Assembly (NCBI RefSeq): GCF_002090155.1
Contig: NZ_BBRM01000003.1
Span: 310,001-374,000, forward strand
DNA from: Demequina sp. NBRC 110056
Lineage (GTDB): Bacteria > Actinomycetota > Actinomycetes > Actinomycetales > Demequinaceae
Reading direction: 5' to 3'
DNA length: 64,000 bases
Part shown: positions 1 through 8,141 of the stretch, one piece after another
How the letters are laid out: the number at the start of each line of letters is the position of its first letter
How positions within the stretch are numbered: position 1 is the first letter of the stretch
Translations under genes and position numbers: made by a program
The notes under the pieces: generated by a model
What the model was told of the DNA's origin: nothing
Seen by the model: only the letters and a program-made list of their open reading frames with translations
Database searches by the model: none

Positions 1-257
1 TCGGGCGGGTGCGGACGGCTCAGCTCATGGGTGAGCGGATGGCGTCCGGCGCTGGCCGCAGGATGCGCGCGTCGCGGGCGGCCTCCATTCTAGGCGCCGC
101 GCCGCGCGGGCCCGGCAGAGCCCGCCGCCCCTCCAGGCGCACAGCCTGGGCGGCTCAGCGCCTCCCGCCGCGGTCACGTGGCGAAGTGGCCACGGCGACT
201 TGCGGGCCCCGACGCGACGCTTCCCGGCCGCGCGCACGCAGCCGGGAGGACGCAGCC
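1..257. other. Left edge, no gene recognised
   Basis: High-GC sequence downstream of the GntR gene. Open frames exist on both strands, but none has a recognisable product or a convincing ribosome binding site, so I treat them as high-GC shadows. No RNA gene or clear terminator is visible. Confidence 0.5.
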
Positions 258-944
258 TCAGAACCTCCCGACCGACCCGTGCTGCGGCCGGTTCTCGGTG
301 TGGGTCGCGTCGTACTCCATGACGGCCTTGAGGGTGTTGACCTCGTGGCGGCGTGCGGCCGTCTCGATCACGTCCGGGTCGGCGCCGCCCTCGATGAGGT
401 CGAGCAGCGCGTCGTGCTCGGACAGCGACGCCTGCGCCCGGCCCGGGGCGTAGAAGAAGGCGGAGCGGCGGATCAGCTCGAGGCGCGTCCACTCGTGGTG
501 CACGAGCGTGAACAGCCGGTCGTCCTCGCACTTGGAGCACAGCAGCTCATGGAAGCGGCGGTTGAGGTCGCCGAACCTGGCCGTGTCGAAGTCGGCGAGC
601 GCCTCGCCGGCCTGCCGGTTGAGCTCGCGCGCCTGGGCGATCTCCTCCTCGGTGAGGTTCGCGGCGGACAGTGACGTGGCGAGGCCCTCGAGCCGGGCAA
701 GGAGTCGCATGGTGCGCTGCCACGCGTCGGTGTCGAAGGTCTTCACGAGCGCTCCGACGTTGGGGACGATGTCGACCCAGCCCTCGGCCTCGAGCCGGCG
801 CAGCGACTCGCGCCAGGGGACCGACGAGATCCCATGCTCGCGCGCGAGCTGGTCGATCACCAGGCGGTGGCCCGGCGCGTAGGTGCCGTCCATGATGCGT
901 GCCTTGAGGATGTCGTACGCCTGGTCGGCCTTGCTGGTCGCCAC
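258..944 (-). CDS. GntR-family (FadR subfamily) transcriptional regulator
   Basis: A DNA-binding repressor or activator of about 228 residues. Residues 1-70 form the winged helix-turn-helix of GntR proteins, with the typical stretches AYDILKARIMDGTYAPGHRL and LRRLEAEGWV. Residues about 80-215 are an all-helical FCD ligand domain with the metal-ligand histidines expected of that fold (HELLCS, EHDALLDLI, RRHEVNTLKAVM). FCD ligands are usually organic acids, which fits the aromatic catabolism genes 1.2 kb away. Length is normal for the family. It is transcribed away from those genes, so control of them is an inference. The ATG at 944 is preceded on the minus strand by AAGGAGC, a good ribosome binding site. 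Confidence 0.85.
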   Translation of the reverse strand: MATSKADQAYDILKARIMDGTYAPGHRLVIDQLAREHGISSVPWRESLRRLEAEGWVDIVPNVGALVKTFDTDAWQRTMRLLARLEGLATSLSAANLTEEEIAQARELNRQAGEALADFDTARFGDLNRRFHELLCSKCEDDRLFTLVHHEWTRLELIRRSAFFYAPGRAQASLSEHDALLDLIEGGADPDVIETAARRHEVNTLKAVMEYDATHTENRPQHGSVGRF

Positions 945-1010
945 TGAAGCTCCTTGTCGCTGCGTCGTCGAAGCGGGCCGCGGCCCACTACGGCTCAGCC
1001 GTGCTTGATC

Positions 1011-2048
1011 CTATCCCGCGTCGTGTGCGATTCCAGGGACATCGCGCCCGATCGCGGCCACCAATCGCCGCACGGTGGGATCGGTGTCGCCGGCGCGCGT
1101 GAGCGCGAGCGCGCGCAGGGGCCGCGGGGCGGGGGCGAGCTGGCGCACCTCCACGTCGAAGCGCCGCAGGCTCGCGCGGTCGGGGTCGGGCAGCAGCGCC
1201 CACGCGACCCCGGCCTCGATGAGCGGCAGCGAGGTCTGGATGGTCTCCACGGTCCTGATCTGGGCAGGGACGATGCGGTGGCGGCGCAGCAGGTCGTCGA
1301 CGGCCTCGGGAAGGCTCGGCACGGCCGCGGTGCGGCGTGGCACGAGCAGCACCTGCCCCTCGAGCGCGGCGACGGGCAGGGGCTCGGCAATGCCGCCGTC
1401 CGGCGGGGAGGTCCGGGAGGCCGATGCGCTCGTCGCCCCCGCGTCCCGCCTCCCCTGTGCGGTGCGGGCGCCGCTCGTGCTGGCCCCGCGCGAGGACGCG
1501 CCTCCGAGCGTGCCGGGCGGCATCGCGACCACCATCGGCACCGGGCCCCAATCGTGGATGTCGAGGTCGCCCTGGTGCCGGGCGGCGAAGCGCGCAGCGT
1601 CGGCGACGATGATCGCCGCGACGTCCGCACGGCGCTCGAGCAGCAGGTCGATGGCGGTCCACGGTGGCGGGTCGGCGAGGTGCACCTCGACGTCGGGTGC
1701 CTCGGCCGCGAACTCTCGCAGCAGCGCGGGGATGCGGTGCCACATCAGCGCGGGCACGGCGGCGAGCGTGAGGCTGCCCGCGGTGCCCGCGCCGAACGAC
1801 GCGAGCGCCTCGCGGATCTCGTCGACCTCGCCGAGCACCCGGGCGGACCGGTCGAGCAGGAAGCGGCCCGCGCTCGTGGGCTCGACGCCCTTGGCGCTGC
1901 GGGTGAGCAGCGGCACGCCCACCTCGGCCTCGAGCTTCTGGATGGCCACGGACAGCGGCGGCTGGGACATGTGCAGGCGCGCCGCGGCGGACGTGAGGGA
2001 GCCGGCCTCGACGACGGCGGCGAAGTAGCGCAGGTGGCGCAGTTCCAT
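1011..2048 (-). CDS. LysR-family transcriptional regulator
   Basis: 345 residues. Residues 1-62 are a textbook LysR helix-turn-helix (MELRHLRYFAAVVEAGSL, followed by SQPPLSVAIQKLE). Residues 90-345 form the periplasmic-binding-protein-like effector domain. An Ala/Ser/Thr/Arg/Gly-rich stretch at about residues 182-219 interrupts the effector domain where LysR proteins normally have a short connection; it looks like a low-complexity expansion. The open frame continues far upstream, but the ATG at 2048 is chosen because the family starts exactly at MEL. The gene is divergent from the dioxygenase operon with a 126-bp gap holding a T-N11-A motif, the classical arrangement for a LysR regulator and its target, so it probably controls the 2175-4792 operon. 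Confidence 0.88.
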   Translation of the reverse strand: MELRHLRYFAAVVEAGSLTSAAARLHMSQPPLSVAIQKLEAEVGVPLLTRSAKGVEPTSAGRFLLDRSARVLGEVDEIREALASFGAGTAGSLTLAAVPALMWHRIPALLREFAAEAPDVEVHLADPPPWTAIDLLLERRADVAAIIVADAARFAARHQGDLDIHDWGPVPMVVAMPPGTLGGASSRGASTSGARTAQGRRDAGATSASASRTSPPDGGIAEPLPVAALEGQVLLVPRRTAAVPSLPEAVDDLLRRHRIVPAQIRTVETIQTSLPLIEAGVAWALLPDPDRASLRRFDVEVRQLAPAPRPLRALALTRAGDTDPTVRRLVAAIGRDVPGIAHDAG

Positions 2049-2077
2049 AACCTCAACGCTATACGCAAACCCAGCCG

Positions 2078-2092
2078 ATAGCCAGAGCCTAT
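2078..2092. promoter_or_regulatory. LysR-type operator (ATAG-N7-CTAT)
   Basis: A perfect inverted repeat, ATAG-CCAGAGC-CTAT, that satisfies the LysR consensus T-N11-A. It sits between the divergent LysR gene and the dioxygenase operon. An additional CTAT half-site at 2059-2062 lies 15 bp away. Binding is inferred from position and symmetry. Confidence 0.55.
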
Positions 2093-2174
2093 GACCAAGG
2101 TGCGTGGAAGGTAGTTCCCAGCGAGCGCATCGGCCCTTCACCATGGAGGGAACCGCACCTGAGAGGAGACAGCG

Positions 2175-3173
2175 ATGACGCTGCCCACCACGAACTTCGA
2201 CGCCCCGTTCGACATCACCCGCGCGAGCCACGTGCGGATGGGATGCCAAGACCTCGAGAAGAGCCGCGACTTCTACCGCGACACCATCGGCCTGGTGGTG
2301 ACGGAGGAGACCGACCACGCGATCTACCTGCGCGGCCTCGAGGAGTCCGCGCACCACTCGCTGGTGCTCGAGCGCTCCGACGTCGCCAAGGCGCACCGCG
2401 TGGGCCTGCGCGTGCGCCGCGAGCAGGACGTGCTCAACGCCGAGAAGTACTTCAAGGCGGTCGGCATTGAGCACGAGCGCGTCGAGGTCGACCACCAGGG
2501 TCCCACGCTGCGCTTCCGGGACTCCGTGGGCACGCTCATGGAGATCACCTCGGAGATGAGCCTGGTCGAGCGCAAGATGGCCGCGTTCGACGAGTTCGTC
2601 GCGGGCGCGCCGCAGCGCCTCGACCACTACCAGGTGGTGACGTTCGACGTGCAGGAGGCCACGGACTTCTGGACCGGCCTGGGCATGCGGATGAGCGAGT
2701 ACACGGCCAAGGACGGCACCGACGAGCTGTGGGGCTCGTGGATGGAGGTCAAGGGCAACACTCACGACCTGGTCTTCACCAACGGCCGCGGTCCGCGCCT
2801 GCACCACTTCGCGTACACGGTGCCCGACGCCACCTCGCTCATCCACGCCGCCGACGTCGCTGGCGCTCGCGGCTTCGGCCAGGAGATCGACCGCGGCCCC
2901 GGCCGCCACGGCATCTCCAACGCGCTGTTCCTGTACCTGCGCGACCCCGACCAGCACCGCATCGAGCTGTTCACCACGCACTACCAGTTCATCGACCTCG
3001 AGGACGAGCCCATCCGCTGGGACGTGTCCGACCCCCGCCGCGCGCAGCAGTGGGGCATGCCGGCCAGCCGCCGGTGGTTCTTCGAGGCCAGCGAGTTCCC
3101 GGGCGAGGTGGTGCGCGAGCCGCTGCTGACGGCGACGCCCGATACGCTCGAGGACTACCTGGCCATTCACTAA
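2175..3173 (+). CDS. hpaD: Extradiol ring-cleavage dioxygenase, homoprotocatechuate 2,3-dioxygenase type
   Basis: A 332-residue type I extradiol dioxygenase of the vicinal-oxygen-chelate fold, with two beta-alpha-beta-beta-beta modules (about 15-135 and 148-275). It cleaves a catechol meta to the hydroxyls; the substrate is probably 3,4-dihydroxyphenylacetate. The Fe/Mn ligands expected for the Brevibacterium/Arthrobacter enzyme can be assigned: H151 (LDHYQ), H211 (RLHHFAY) and E264 (HRIELF). The second-sphere acid-base pair H197 (NTHDLV) and Y254 (LFLYLRDPD) is also present. The C-terminal tail (WDVSDPRRAQQWG) matches the lid of that enzyme group. The ribosome binding site is GAGAGGAGA before the ATG. 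It is the first gene of a three-gene operon with an RraA-like protein and an HpaI-type aldolase. Confidence 0.82.
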   Translation: MTLPTTNFDAPFDITRASHVRMGCQDLEKSRDFYRDTIGLVVTEETDHAIYLRGLEESAHHSLVLERSDVAKAHRVGLRVRREQDVLNAEKYFKAVGIEHERVEVDHQGPTLRFRDSVGTLMEITSEMSLVERKMAAFDEFVAGAPQRLDHYQVVTFDVQEATDFWTGLGMRMSEYTAKDGTDELWGSWMEVKGNTHDLVFTNGRGPRLHHFAYTVPDATSLIHAADVAGARGFGQEIDRGPGRHGISNALFLYLRDPDQHRIELFTTHYQFIDLEDEPIRWDVSDPRRAQQWGMPASRRWFFEASEFPGEVVREPLLTATPDTLEDYLAIH

Positions 3174-3176
3174 GGG

Positions 3177-3989
3177 GTGACGGTGAACTTCACTGCTGCT
3201 GGTGTGCCGGCGCTCGACGCCGAGGTGCGGGCCCTGCTCGAGAAGGCGCCCGTCGCGGCCCTGTCGCAGCGGCTGCGCGCGCACGGGCTCAACGCCGTGA
3301 CGATCGACGGCGTCGCCGCCCTCAAGCCGGGGACGTCCTTCGTGGGCGTCGCCCGCACGCTGAGGTACATCCCGTTCCGCGAGGACCTGTTCGAGTCCCA
3401 CGGCGGCGGCTACAACGCGCAGAAGCGCCTGTTCGACTCGGTCGCCGACGGCGAGGTGATCGTGATCGAGGCGCGCGGCGTCACCGACGCCGGCACGCTC
3501 GGCGACGTGCTCGCCGCACGGGCCCGCGCGCTCGGGGCCACCGGCATCGTCACCGACGGCGCCGTCCGGGACGCCGATGCGGTCGCCGGGCTCGGCCTGC
3601 CCGTCTTCTCCGCGGGGGCTCACCCCGCGGTGCTCGGCCGCCGTCACGTGCCCTGGGAGTCGGACGTGACCGTCGCGTGCGGCGGGGCGTCGGTTCAGCC
3701 GGGCGACGTCATCGTGGGCGACGGGGACGGGGTCATCGTGATCCCGCCGGCGCTCGCGGCGGTCGTGGCGCGCGAGGCGCTCGAGCTCGAGGAGAAGGAC
3801 GGCTGGGTGCTCGACCGGGTCGACGAGGGCGAGCGGATCGAAGACGTGTTCCCCATGAACGCCGAGTGGAAGGCGCGGTACGACGCGCGCTCCGACGCGA
3901 GCTCGGGTGGCGCGAGTGCGGTCGCGGGGGCCGGCCCCGGCGCCGACTCTGGTCCCGGGTCTTCCCCGACCGGCGGGGCGGCGTCGTGA
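3177..3989 (+). CDS. RraA-like family protein of an aromatic degradation operon
   Basis: A 270-residue protein with the RraA/demethylmenaquinone-methyltransferase-like fold. The signature runs from GDVLAARARALGATGIVTDG into AVRD, containing the Asp/Arg residues used by divalent-metal aldolases and decarboxylases of this family. Some RraA-like proteins are oxaloacetate decarboxylases or 4-hydroxy-4-methyl-2-oxoglutarate aldolases. Here it lies between a dioxygenase (3-bp gap) and an HpaI aldolase (4-bp overlap), so a step on the ring-cleavage product is likely but the reaction cannot be read from sequence. About 35 C-terminal residues are Gly/Ala/Ser/Pro-rich and extra to the fold. GTG at 3177 or 3183 could start it. 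Confidence 0.7.
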   Translation: MTVNFTAAGVPALDAEVRALLEKAPVAALSQRLRAHGLNAVTIDGVAALKPGTSFVGVARTLRYIPFREDLFESHGGGYNAQKRLFDSVADGEVIVIEARGVTDAGTLGDVLAARARALGATGIVTDGAVRDADAVAGLGLPVFSAGAHPAVLGRRHVPWESDVTVACGGASVQPGDVIVGDGDGVIVIPPALAAVVAREALELEEKDGWVLDRVDEGERIEDVFPMNAEWKARYDARSDASSGGASAVAGAGPGADSGPGSSPTGGAAS

Positions 3990-4792
3990 CCGGCCCGTCG
4001 CTCCCTCCGACCCTCGCGGCGCGGCTCGCGTCGGCGGACCGGCCCCTCGCGGGCATGTGGGTGTGCTCGGGCTCGCCCGTGATCGCCGAGATCTGCGCGG
4101 GCGGCGGCCTCGACTGGCTGCTCATCGACATGGAGCACGGACCCAACGGGCTCGAGTCTGTCCTCGCGCAGCTGCAGGCGGTCGCGGCGTACCCCGTGAC
4201 GCCCGTGGTGCGCGTGCCCGCGAACGACCCGGTGACGCTCAAGCAGTTGCTCGACCTGGGGGCGCAGAACATCCTCGTGCCGATGGTGTCGTCCGCTGAC
4301 GAGGCCCGCGCCGCCGTCGAGGCCGTGCACTACCCGCCGCGCGGCCGCAGGGGAGTGGGTTCCGCGCTCGCCCGCTCGGCGCGCTGGAACCGGGTCCCGA
4401 ACTACCTGGCCGACGCGTCCTCGCACGTGTCGCTGTTCGTGCAGGTGGAGACGGCCGATGCGGTCGCGGCCGCCCGCGAGATCGCGGCCGTCGACGGGGT
4501 CGACGGCGTGTTCGTGGGGCCGAGCGACCTCGCGGCCTCGATGGGGCTGCTCGGCCAGCAGACGCACCCGGACGTGACGGCCGCAGTGGGCCGGGCGTTC
4601 TCGGCGGTGCGCGAGGTGGGGACGCCGGTTGGCGTCAACGCGTTCGACCCCGCGGTGGCGCGGTCCTACGCCGATGCCGGGGCAGCCTTCATCCTCGTGG
4701 GCGCCGACGTGGCGATGCTCGCGCGCGGGTCCGAGGCGCTCGCGGCCGAGTGGGTGCCGGACGGGGCTGAGGGGCCGGACGCCTCGTACTGA
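3986..4792 (+). CDS. hpaI: HpcH/HpaI-family class II pyruvate aldolase
   Basis: 268 residues, probably 4-hydroxy-2-oxoheptane-1,7-dioate aldolase, which splits the last homoprotocatechuate intermediate into pyruvate and succinic semialdehyde. The TIM-barrel active site is complete: H51 (DMEHGP), R76 (VVRVP), metal ligands E155 (QVETADAV) and D181 (GPSDLAASMG). The GTG start overlaps the TGA of the RraA-like gene (GTGA), implying translational coupling. Related family members act on 2-keto-3-deoxy sugar acids, so the substrate rests on the adjacent dioxygenase. No HpaE, HpaF or HpaG homologue is seen in the window, so a complete pathway needs genes elsewhere. Confidence 0.8.
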   Translation: MTGPSLPPTLAARLASADRPLAGMWVCSGSPVIAEICAGGGLDWLLIDMEHGPNGLESVLAQLQAVAAYPVTPVVRVPANDPVTLKQLLDLGAQNILVPMVSSADEARAAVEAVHYPPRGRRGVGSALARSARWNRVPNYLADASSHVSLFVQVETADAVAAAREIAAVDGVDGVFVGPSDLAASMGLLGQQTHPDVTAAVGRAFSAVREVGTPVGVNAFDPAVARSYADAGAAFILVGADVAMLARGSEALAAEWVPDGAEGPDASY

Positions 4793-5226
4793 TCTGGTCG
4801 ACGCCAGGCGCGCGACGGGCGAGCCGCCGCGCGATGGACATCGAGAGAGCGGCAGGCGCTTCTCGGAGCTAGGTCACATCGCACGACGGCTCGATGCCAG
4901 TCTGCCGCCTGGCGGGCCGTGGTGCCATTCGCGGGTGCCTCGGCTACGGCCGAACGGTCGAGTTGCGGCAGTCGCACTGCGACAATGCGTGCCGCGGTCG
5001 GCTGGGCCTTGTCGACGCTCAGCCACCATCGGCGCGCAGGTGGGTCACCAAGACCGACAGCCAGCCACCAACTGGACGCTAAGGCAGGGGAGGGACCCGC
5101 GGTGAGCCCGCGCGGCGCTCTGGACCCGCGCGACGCTTTAGGCCGAGCACCCAAGTGGGCTAGGCATTGCACCTTGCGGGTCAGGCGCTGAACCCAGCGG
5201 GCCGGGTTCGGCGGTGGGGTCCGAGC
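4793..5226. other. 434-bp intergenic stretch
   Basis: Lies between the converging aldolase (+) and DUF389 gene (-). No coding frame, RNA gene or strong hairpin stands out. A short imperfect direct repeat occurs near 5110-5136 (two GCGCGnCGCT-type blocks separated by CTGGACC). I see nothing else. Confidence 0.4.
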
Positions 5227-6882
5227 CTAGGGCACCGGGATCGCGGCGGCCGGGAAGTGGGTCACTTCGATGGGGGTGAACCGCACGGTCAGGCCCAGGG
5301 GGAGCACTGCGCTCTGGTTGAGCATGGTGTGCAGCTCGTCGGTGTCGGGCAGCGGGCCCACGCCGATGAGGTCGACGGTCACCTCGCGTCCGTCGACGTC
5401 GATGCCTTGGACGGCGATCTCCGAGTCGTCGCCCAGCCACTCCTCGACGATGTCCTCGGCCTCCGTCTCCCGCTGCGCGGTGTTGACGATGCCGTCGGAG
5501 TTGAACATCAGCGGCACGAGGATCACCATCGCGACGGCGACGAAGGGCACGACGGTGGTGAGGATGCCGGTGGTGTTGGACCTCAGCACGCTCTGCTTGG
5601 CGAAGCCGCCGAGCACGAAGACCACGGCGGCGCTGAGGACGATCGACACGAAGTTGGTGAGGAAGAGCAGGAAGGCGCCGGCCGCATCGTCCCCCCGGCC
5701 GGCACCGAGCGTGATGCCCACGACCGCGAGCGGCGGGACGAGCGCGACGGCGATCGCGACGCCCGCGATCGAGCTCGAGACGCGCTTGTCGATCGTGGCG
5801 AACGCGCCCGCGGCGCCGGCCGCGATGGCGATGAGCATGTCGAGGAGCGTTGGCGTCACGCGCGACGTCACCTGGCTGTTGACGTCGAGCTGGACCGCGG
5901 TGGGCGCCCACTGCGACAGCGCGAGCGCGAGCAGGATCGCGACGCCCGTGCCGAAGGCCACGAGCAGCGAGGACTCCACGGCCCTGCGCGTCCAGCCGTT
6001 GACGATCGCACCGGCAAGTCCGAGGATCGGCACCATCAGCGGGGCGACGAGCATCGCGCCGATCACCACCGCGGTCGAGTCCGCCAGCACGGCGTAGGTG
6101 GCGATCGCGACGGAGAGGCCGAGCATCACCCACCAGGCCGAGCGCTTCGCGAGACGGTCGGGAGGCTCGTGATAGAGCGTCTCGGCGAGGTCCTCGCGCC
6201 GCCGGTCGCCGATGTCCGAGCTGCGAATCCAGTCCCACAGGACCTCGAGCACCGTGGCCGTCGCGGGCTCGAGGCGGCTCACCGATCCCTCCGCGCGGCG
6301 CATGCCCCACGTGACCAGCACGAGGCCGAGCACGATCGCGACGGTCGCGACGCTCGCGATCACCGTGGTGGACACCGAGTCGGGCGAGCTGAAGGCGAGC
6401 ACGCCGAGCGCCATCGCGATGACGCCGGCCGTGACGCGGATCCAGCGGTGCTCCTGCTGACGCCGCACCAGGGCGGCGATGGTGACGATGGCTCCGCGCA
6501 CCGTGAGGTAGAGCCCCGAGACGATGATGACGAGGGTCACGCCGATCGCGGCGCCGTCGTCGACCTGCAGGGTGAGCGCCGCGATGACCACGGCGAACAG
6601 CAGCGCCGACAGGCCGCGGATGAAGGCCCAGAAGCGCGAGCGCCGCGCGGGACCGATGCGCTTGCGGCCCGTGACGGCGTAGATGACCTCGAGCACGGCG
6701 GTCAGCACCAGGCCGATGAAGATCAGCAGCTGGAGCAGGAACTCCGTGAGGTCCGGGAGGAGGAGCACGAGCGCGCCGCCGATGATGGCGAACAGACCCT
6801 TGAGCGACGCGGGGTTCGAGATGGCGCGGATCCCGTTCGACCACCGCGTCAGCAGCGTCGTCTCGTGCTTGGTGTTCTCCAT
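5227..6882 (-). CDS. HdeD-like/DUF389 integral membrane protein
   Basis: A 551-residue polytopic membrane protein. Residues about 20-190 form six hydrophobic segments like the DUF308/HdeD repeat (FAIIGGALVLLLPDLTEFLL; FWAFIRGLSALLFAVVIAAL). Residues about 250-470 match the DUF389 hydrophobic domain (STAVVIGAMLVAPLMVPILG and SSIAGVAIAVALVPPLAVVG). A soluble tail of about 80 residues with an alpha/beta look follows. Most DUF389 proteins have an N-terminal soluble domain instead, so an HdeD-like front is unusual. Function is unknown; no transport or catalytic motif is visible. The ATG at 6882 is preceded by GAGGGGAGCC. A divergent promoter with the L,D-transpeptidase gene probably lies in 6883-7043. 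Confidence 0.72.
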   Translation of the reverse strand: MENTKHETTLLTRWSNGIRAISNPASLKGLFAIIGGALVLLLPDLTEFLLQLLIFIGLVLTAVLEVIYAVTGRKRIGPARRSRFWAFIRGLSALLFAVVIAALTLQVDDGAAIGVTLVIIVSGLYLTVRGAIVTIAALVRRQQEHRWIRVTAGVIAMALGVLAFSSPDSVSTTVIASVATVAIVLGLVLVTWGMRRAEGSVSRLEPATATVLEVLWDWIRSSDIGDRRREDLAETLYHEPPDRLAKRSAWWVMLGLSVAIATYAVLADSTAVVIGAMLVAPLMVPILGLAGAIVNGWTRRAVESSLLVAFGTGVAILLALALSQWAPTAVQLDVNSQVTSRVTPTLLDMLIAIAAGAAGAFATIDKRVSSSIAGVAIAVALVPPLAVVGITLGAGRGDDAAGAFLLFLTNFVSIVLSAAVVFVLGGFAKQSVLRSNTTGILTTVVPFVAVAMVILVPLMFNSDGIVNTAQRETEAEDIVEEWLGDDSEIAVQGIDVDGREVTVDLIGVGPLPDTDELHTMLNQSAVLPLGLTVRFTPIEVTHFPAAAIPVP

Positions 6883-7043
6883 GGCTCCCCTCGTCCTGTG
6901 CTCATCGTAGGACTGGCCGCGCACGCGGGCGCGCGGGCGCGCGCATGGTCGAGCCGCAGGTACGGGCGGTGCTCCGAGGTCAGGAGCGGTAGGTGCGCGG
7001 GGTGGCGCCGGGCTAGACTCGATAGACACTGAGGGGAGGGCCG

Positions 7044-7874
7044 ATGCGCGTGTCAGCACAGCTGCGCGGCACCGTCGCGATCGTGGCGGCAGCGGCACTG
7101 ATCCTTGCGGGCTGCTCGGGCGACGAGGACCCCGACGAGGGCGAGGTGGTGGCCAGCGGCCTGCCCGTTCCGGAGGTGAGCGCGCCGGACGCTTCGGGTT
7201 CGCCGAGCCCCGAGGCCGCGCCCGGCGTGGAGCGTCCGACCACCTCCGTGGTCGCGACGGCCGTCGAGTCGAGCGTCGAGGTGTTCGACGCTCCTGACGG
7301 TGCGGTGACGCAGACCGTCGCGGCGGCCGATGTGCTCACCGTGCCCGACCAGACCCCGCTGACCTTCCTCGTCGAGGAGGAGGACGACAGCGGCGAGTGG
7401 GTCAACGTGCACCTCCCGGTGCGGCCGAATGGCTCGACCGGCTGGGTGCGGGCCGAGGACGTGACGCTCGGCAGCACCGAGATGCGCGTCGAGATCGAGC
7501 TCGACGAGTTCCAGCTCACCGTCTACGAGGGCGACGAGGCGGTCCTCGAGTCCGCGATCGGCGTCGGCCGCTCGGACCGGCCGACCCCCGGCGGCGTCTA
7601 CTACATCCGCGAGCTGCTGCAGCCGCCGGATGCGGGCGGCGTCTACGGCCCGTATGCCTACGGCCTGAGCGGCTACTCGCCGGTGCTCGACTCGTTCAAC
7701 GGGGGCGACGCGGTGATCGGCATCCACGGCACCAACGAGCCCGACTCGATCGGCACCCTGGCGTCGAGCGGCTGCATCCGGCTTCCGAACGACGTCATCA
7801 CCGAGCTGGTGACCGAGGTGGGCATCCCGCTCGGCACGCCGGTGTACATCTCCGAGGGCGACGTCGAGGCCTGA
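7044..7874 (+). CDS. L,D-transpeptidase lipoprotein
   Basis: A 276-residue exported enzyme that forms 3-3 cross-links in peptidoglycan or attaches proteins to it. The N-terminal signal has a lipobox ending LAGC (about residue 26), so it should be lipid-anchored outside the membrane. Residues about 65-140 form a beta-rich SH3-like region. Residues about 147-275 are the YkuD domain with the catalytic motif HGTNEP...SSGCIRLPN, where Cys is the nucleophile and His, Gly and Arg are conserved. Length is usual. The ribosome binding site is GAGGGGAGGG, and the ATG lies inside a copy of the genome-wide GCCGATGCG motif (7040-7048). A TAGACT box at 7014 may be the -10. Confidence 0.9.
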   Translation: MRVSAQLRGTVAIVAAAALILAGCSGDEDPDEGEVVASGLPVPEVSAPDASGSPSPEAAPGVERPTTSVVATAVESSVEVFDAPDGAVTQTVAAADVLTVPDQTPLTFLVEEEDDSGEWVNVHLPVRPNGSTGWVRAEDVTLGSTEMRVEIELDEFQLTVYEGDEAVLESAIGVGRSDRPTPGGVYYIRELLQPPDAGGVYGPYAYGLSGYSPVLDSFNGGDAVIGIHGTNEPDSIGTLASSGCIRLPNDVITELVTEVGIPLGTPVYISEGDVEA

Positions 7875-8091
7875 CGGCCCTCCGCGTGGGAGAGCCAGCC
7901 GCCGCTGGCGTGGCTCCGTCACCTGCCCGGCCGCGGCGCCGCCACCCGCCTCGTCGCCCACCCCTTCTCTTCCCAAGCGCCCAGGTGGTGCGTGAGCGTC
8001 GCTTTCTCGAGTCGCGCGTCGCCCGTTGGTGACTGAGCGTCGCAGCGGAACCCGGTGAGCGCATGGGCGCTGCGGAGGCCCCCAGACAGCG

Positions 8092-8126
8092 AGACGCCCG
8101 TCCCGCGCGATGCGGGACGGGCGTCT
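8092..8126. terminator. Bidirectional hairpin terminator
   Basis: A perfect 15-bp inverted repeat (AGACGCCCGTCCCGC and its complement) with a 5-nt loop GCGAT, followed on the plus strand by TCGTTTCCCC. It sits between the convergent L,D-transpeptidase (+, ends 7874) and the large secreted protein (-, ends 8142). It lies 16 bp beyond the stop codon of the latter, so it most likely ends that transcript. Confidence 0.85.
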
Positions 8127-8141
8127 TCGTTTCCCCCTAGG

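Noticed and set aside
2049-3647. N-terminal extension of the LysR frame across the dioxygenase gene
   Set aside because: LysR proteins begin at the MELRHLRYF block; the extension is antisense to hpaD and lacks similarity to anything.
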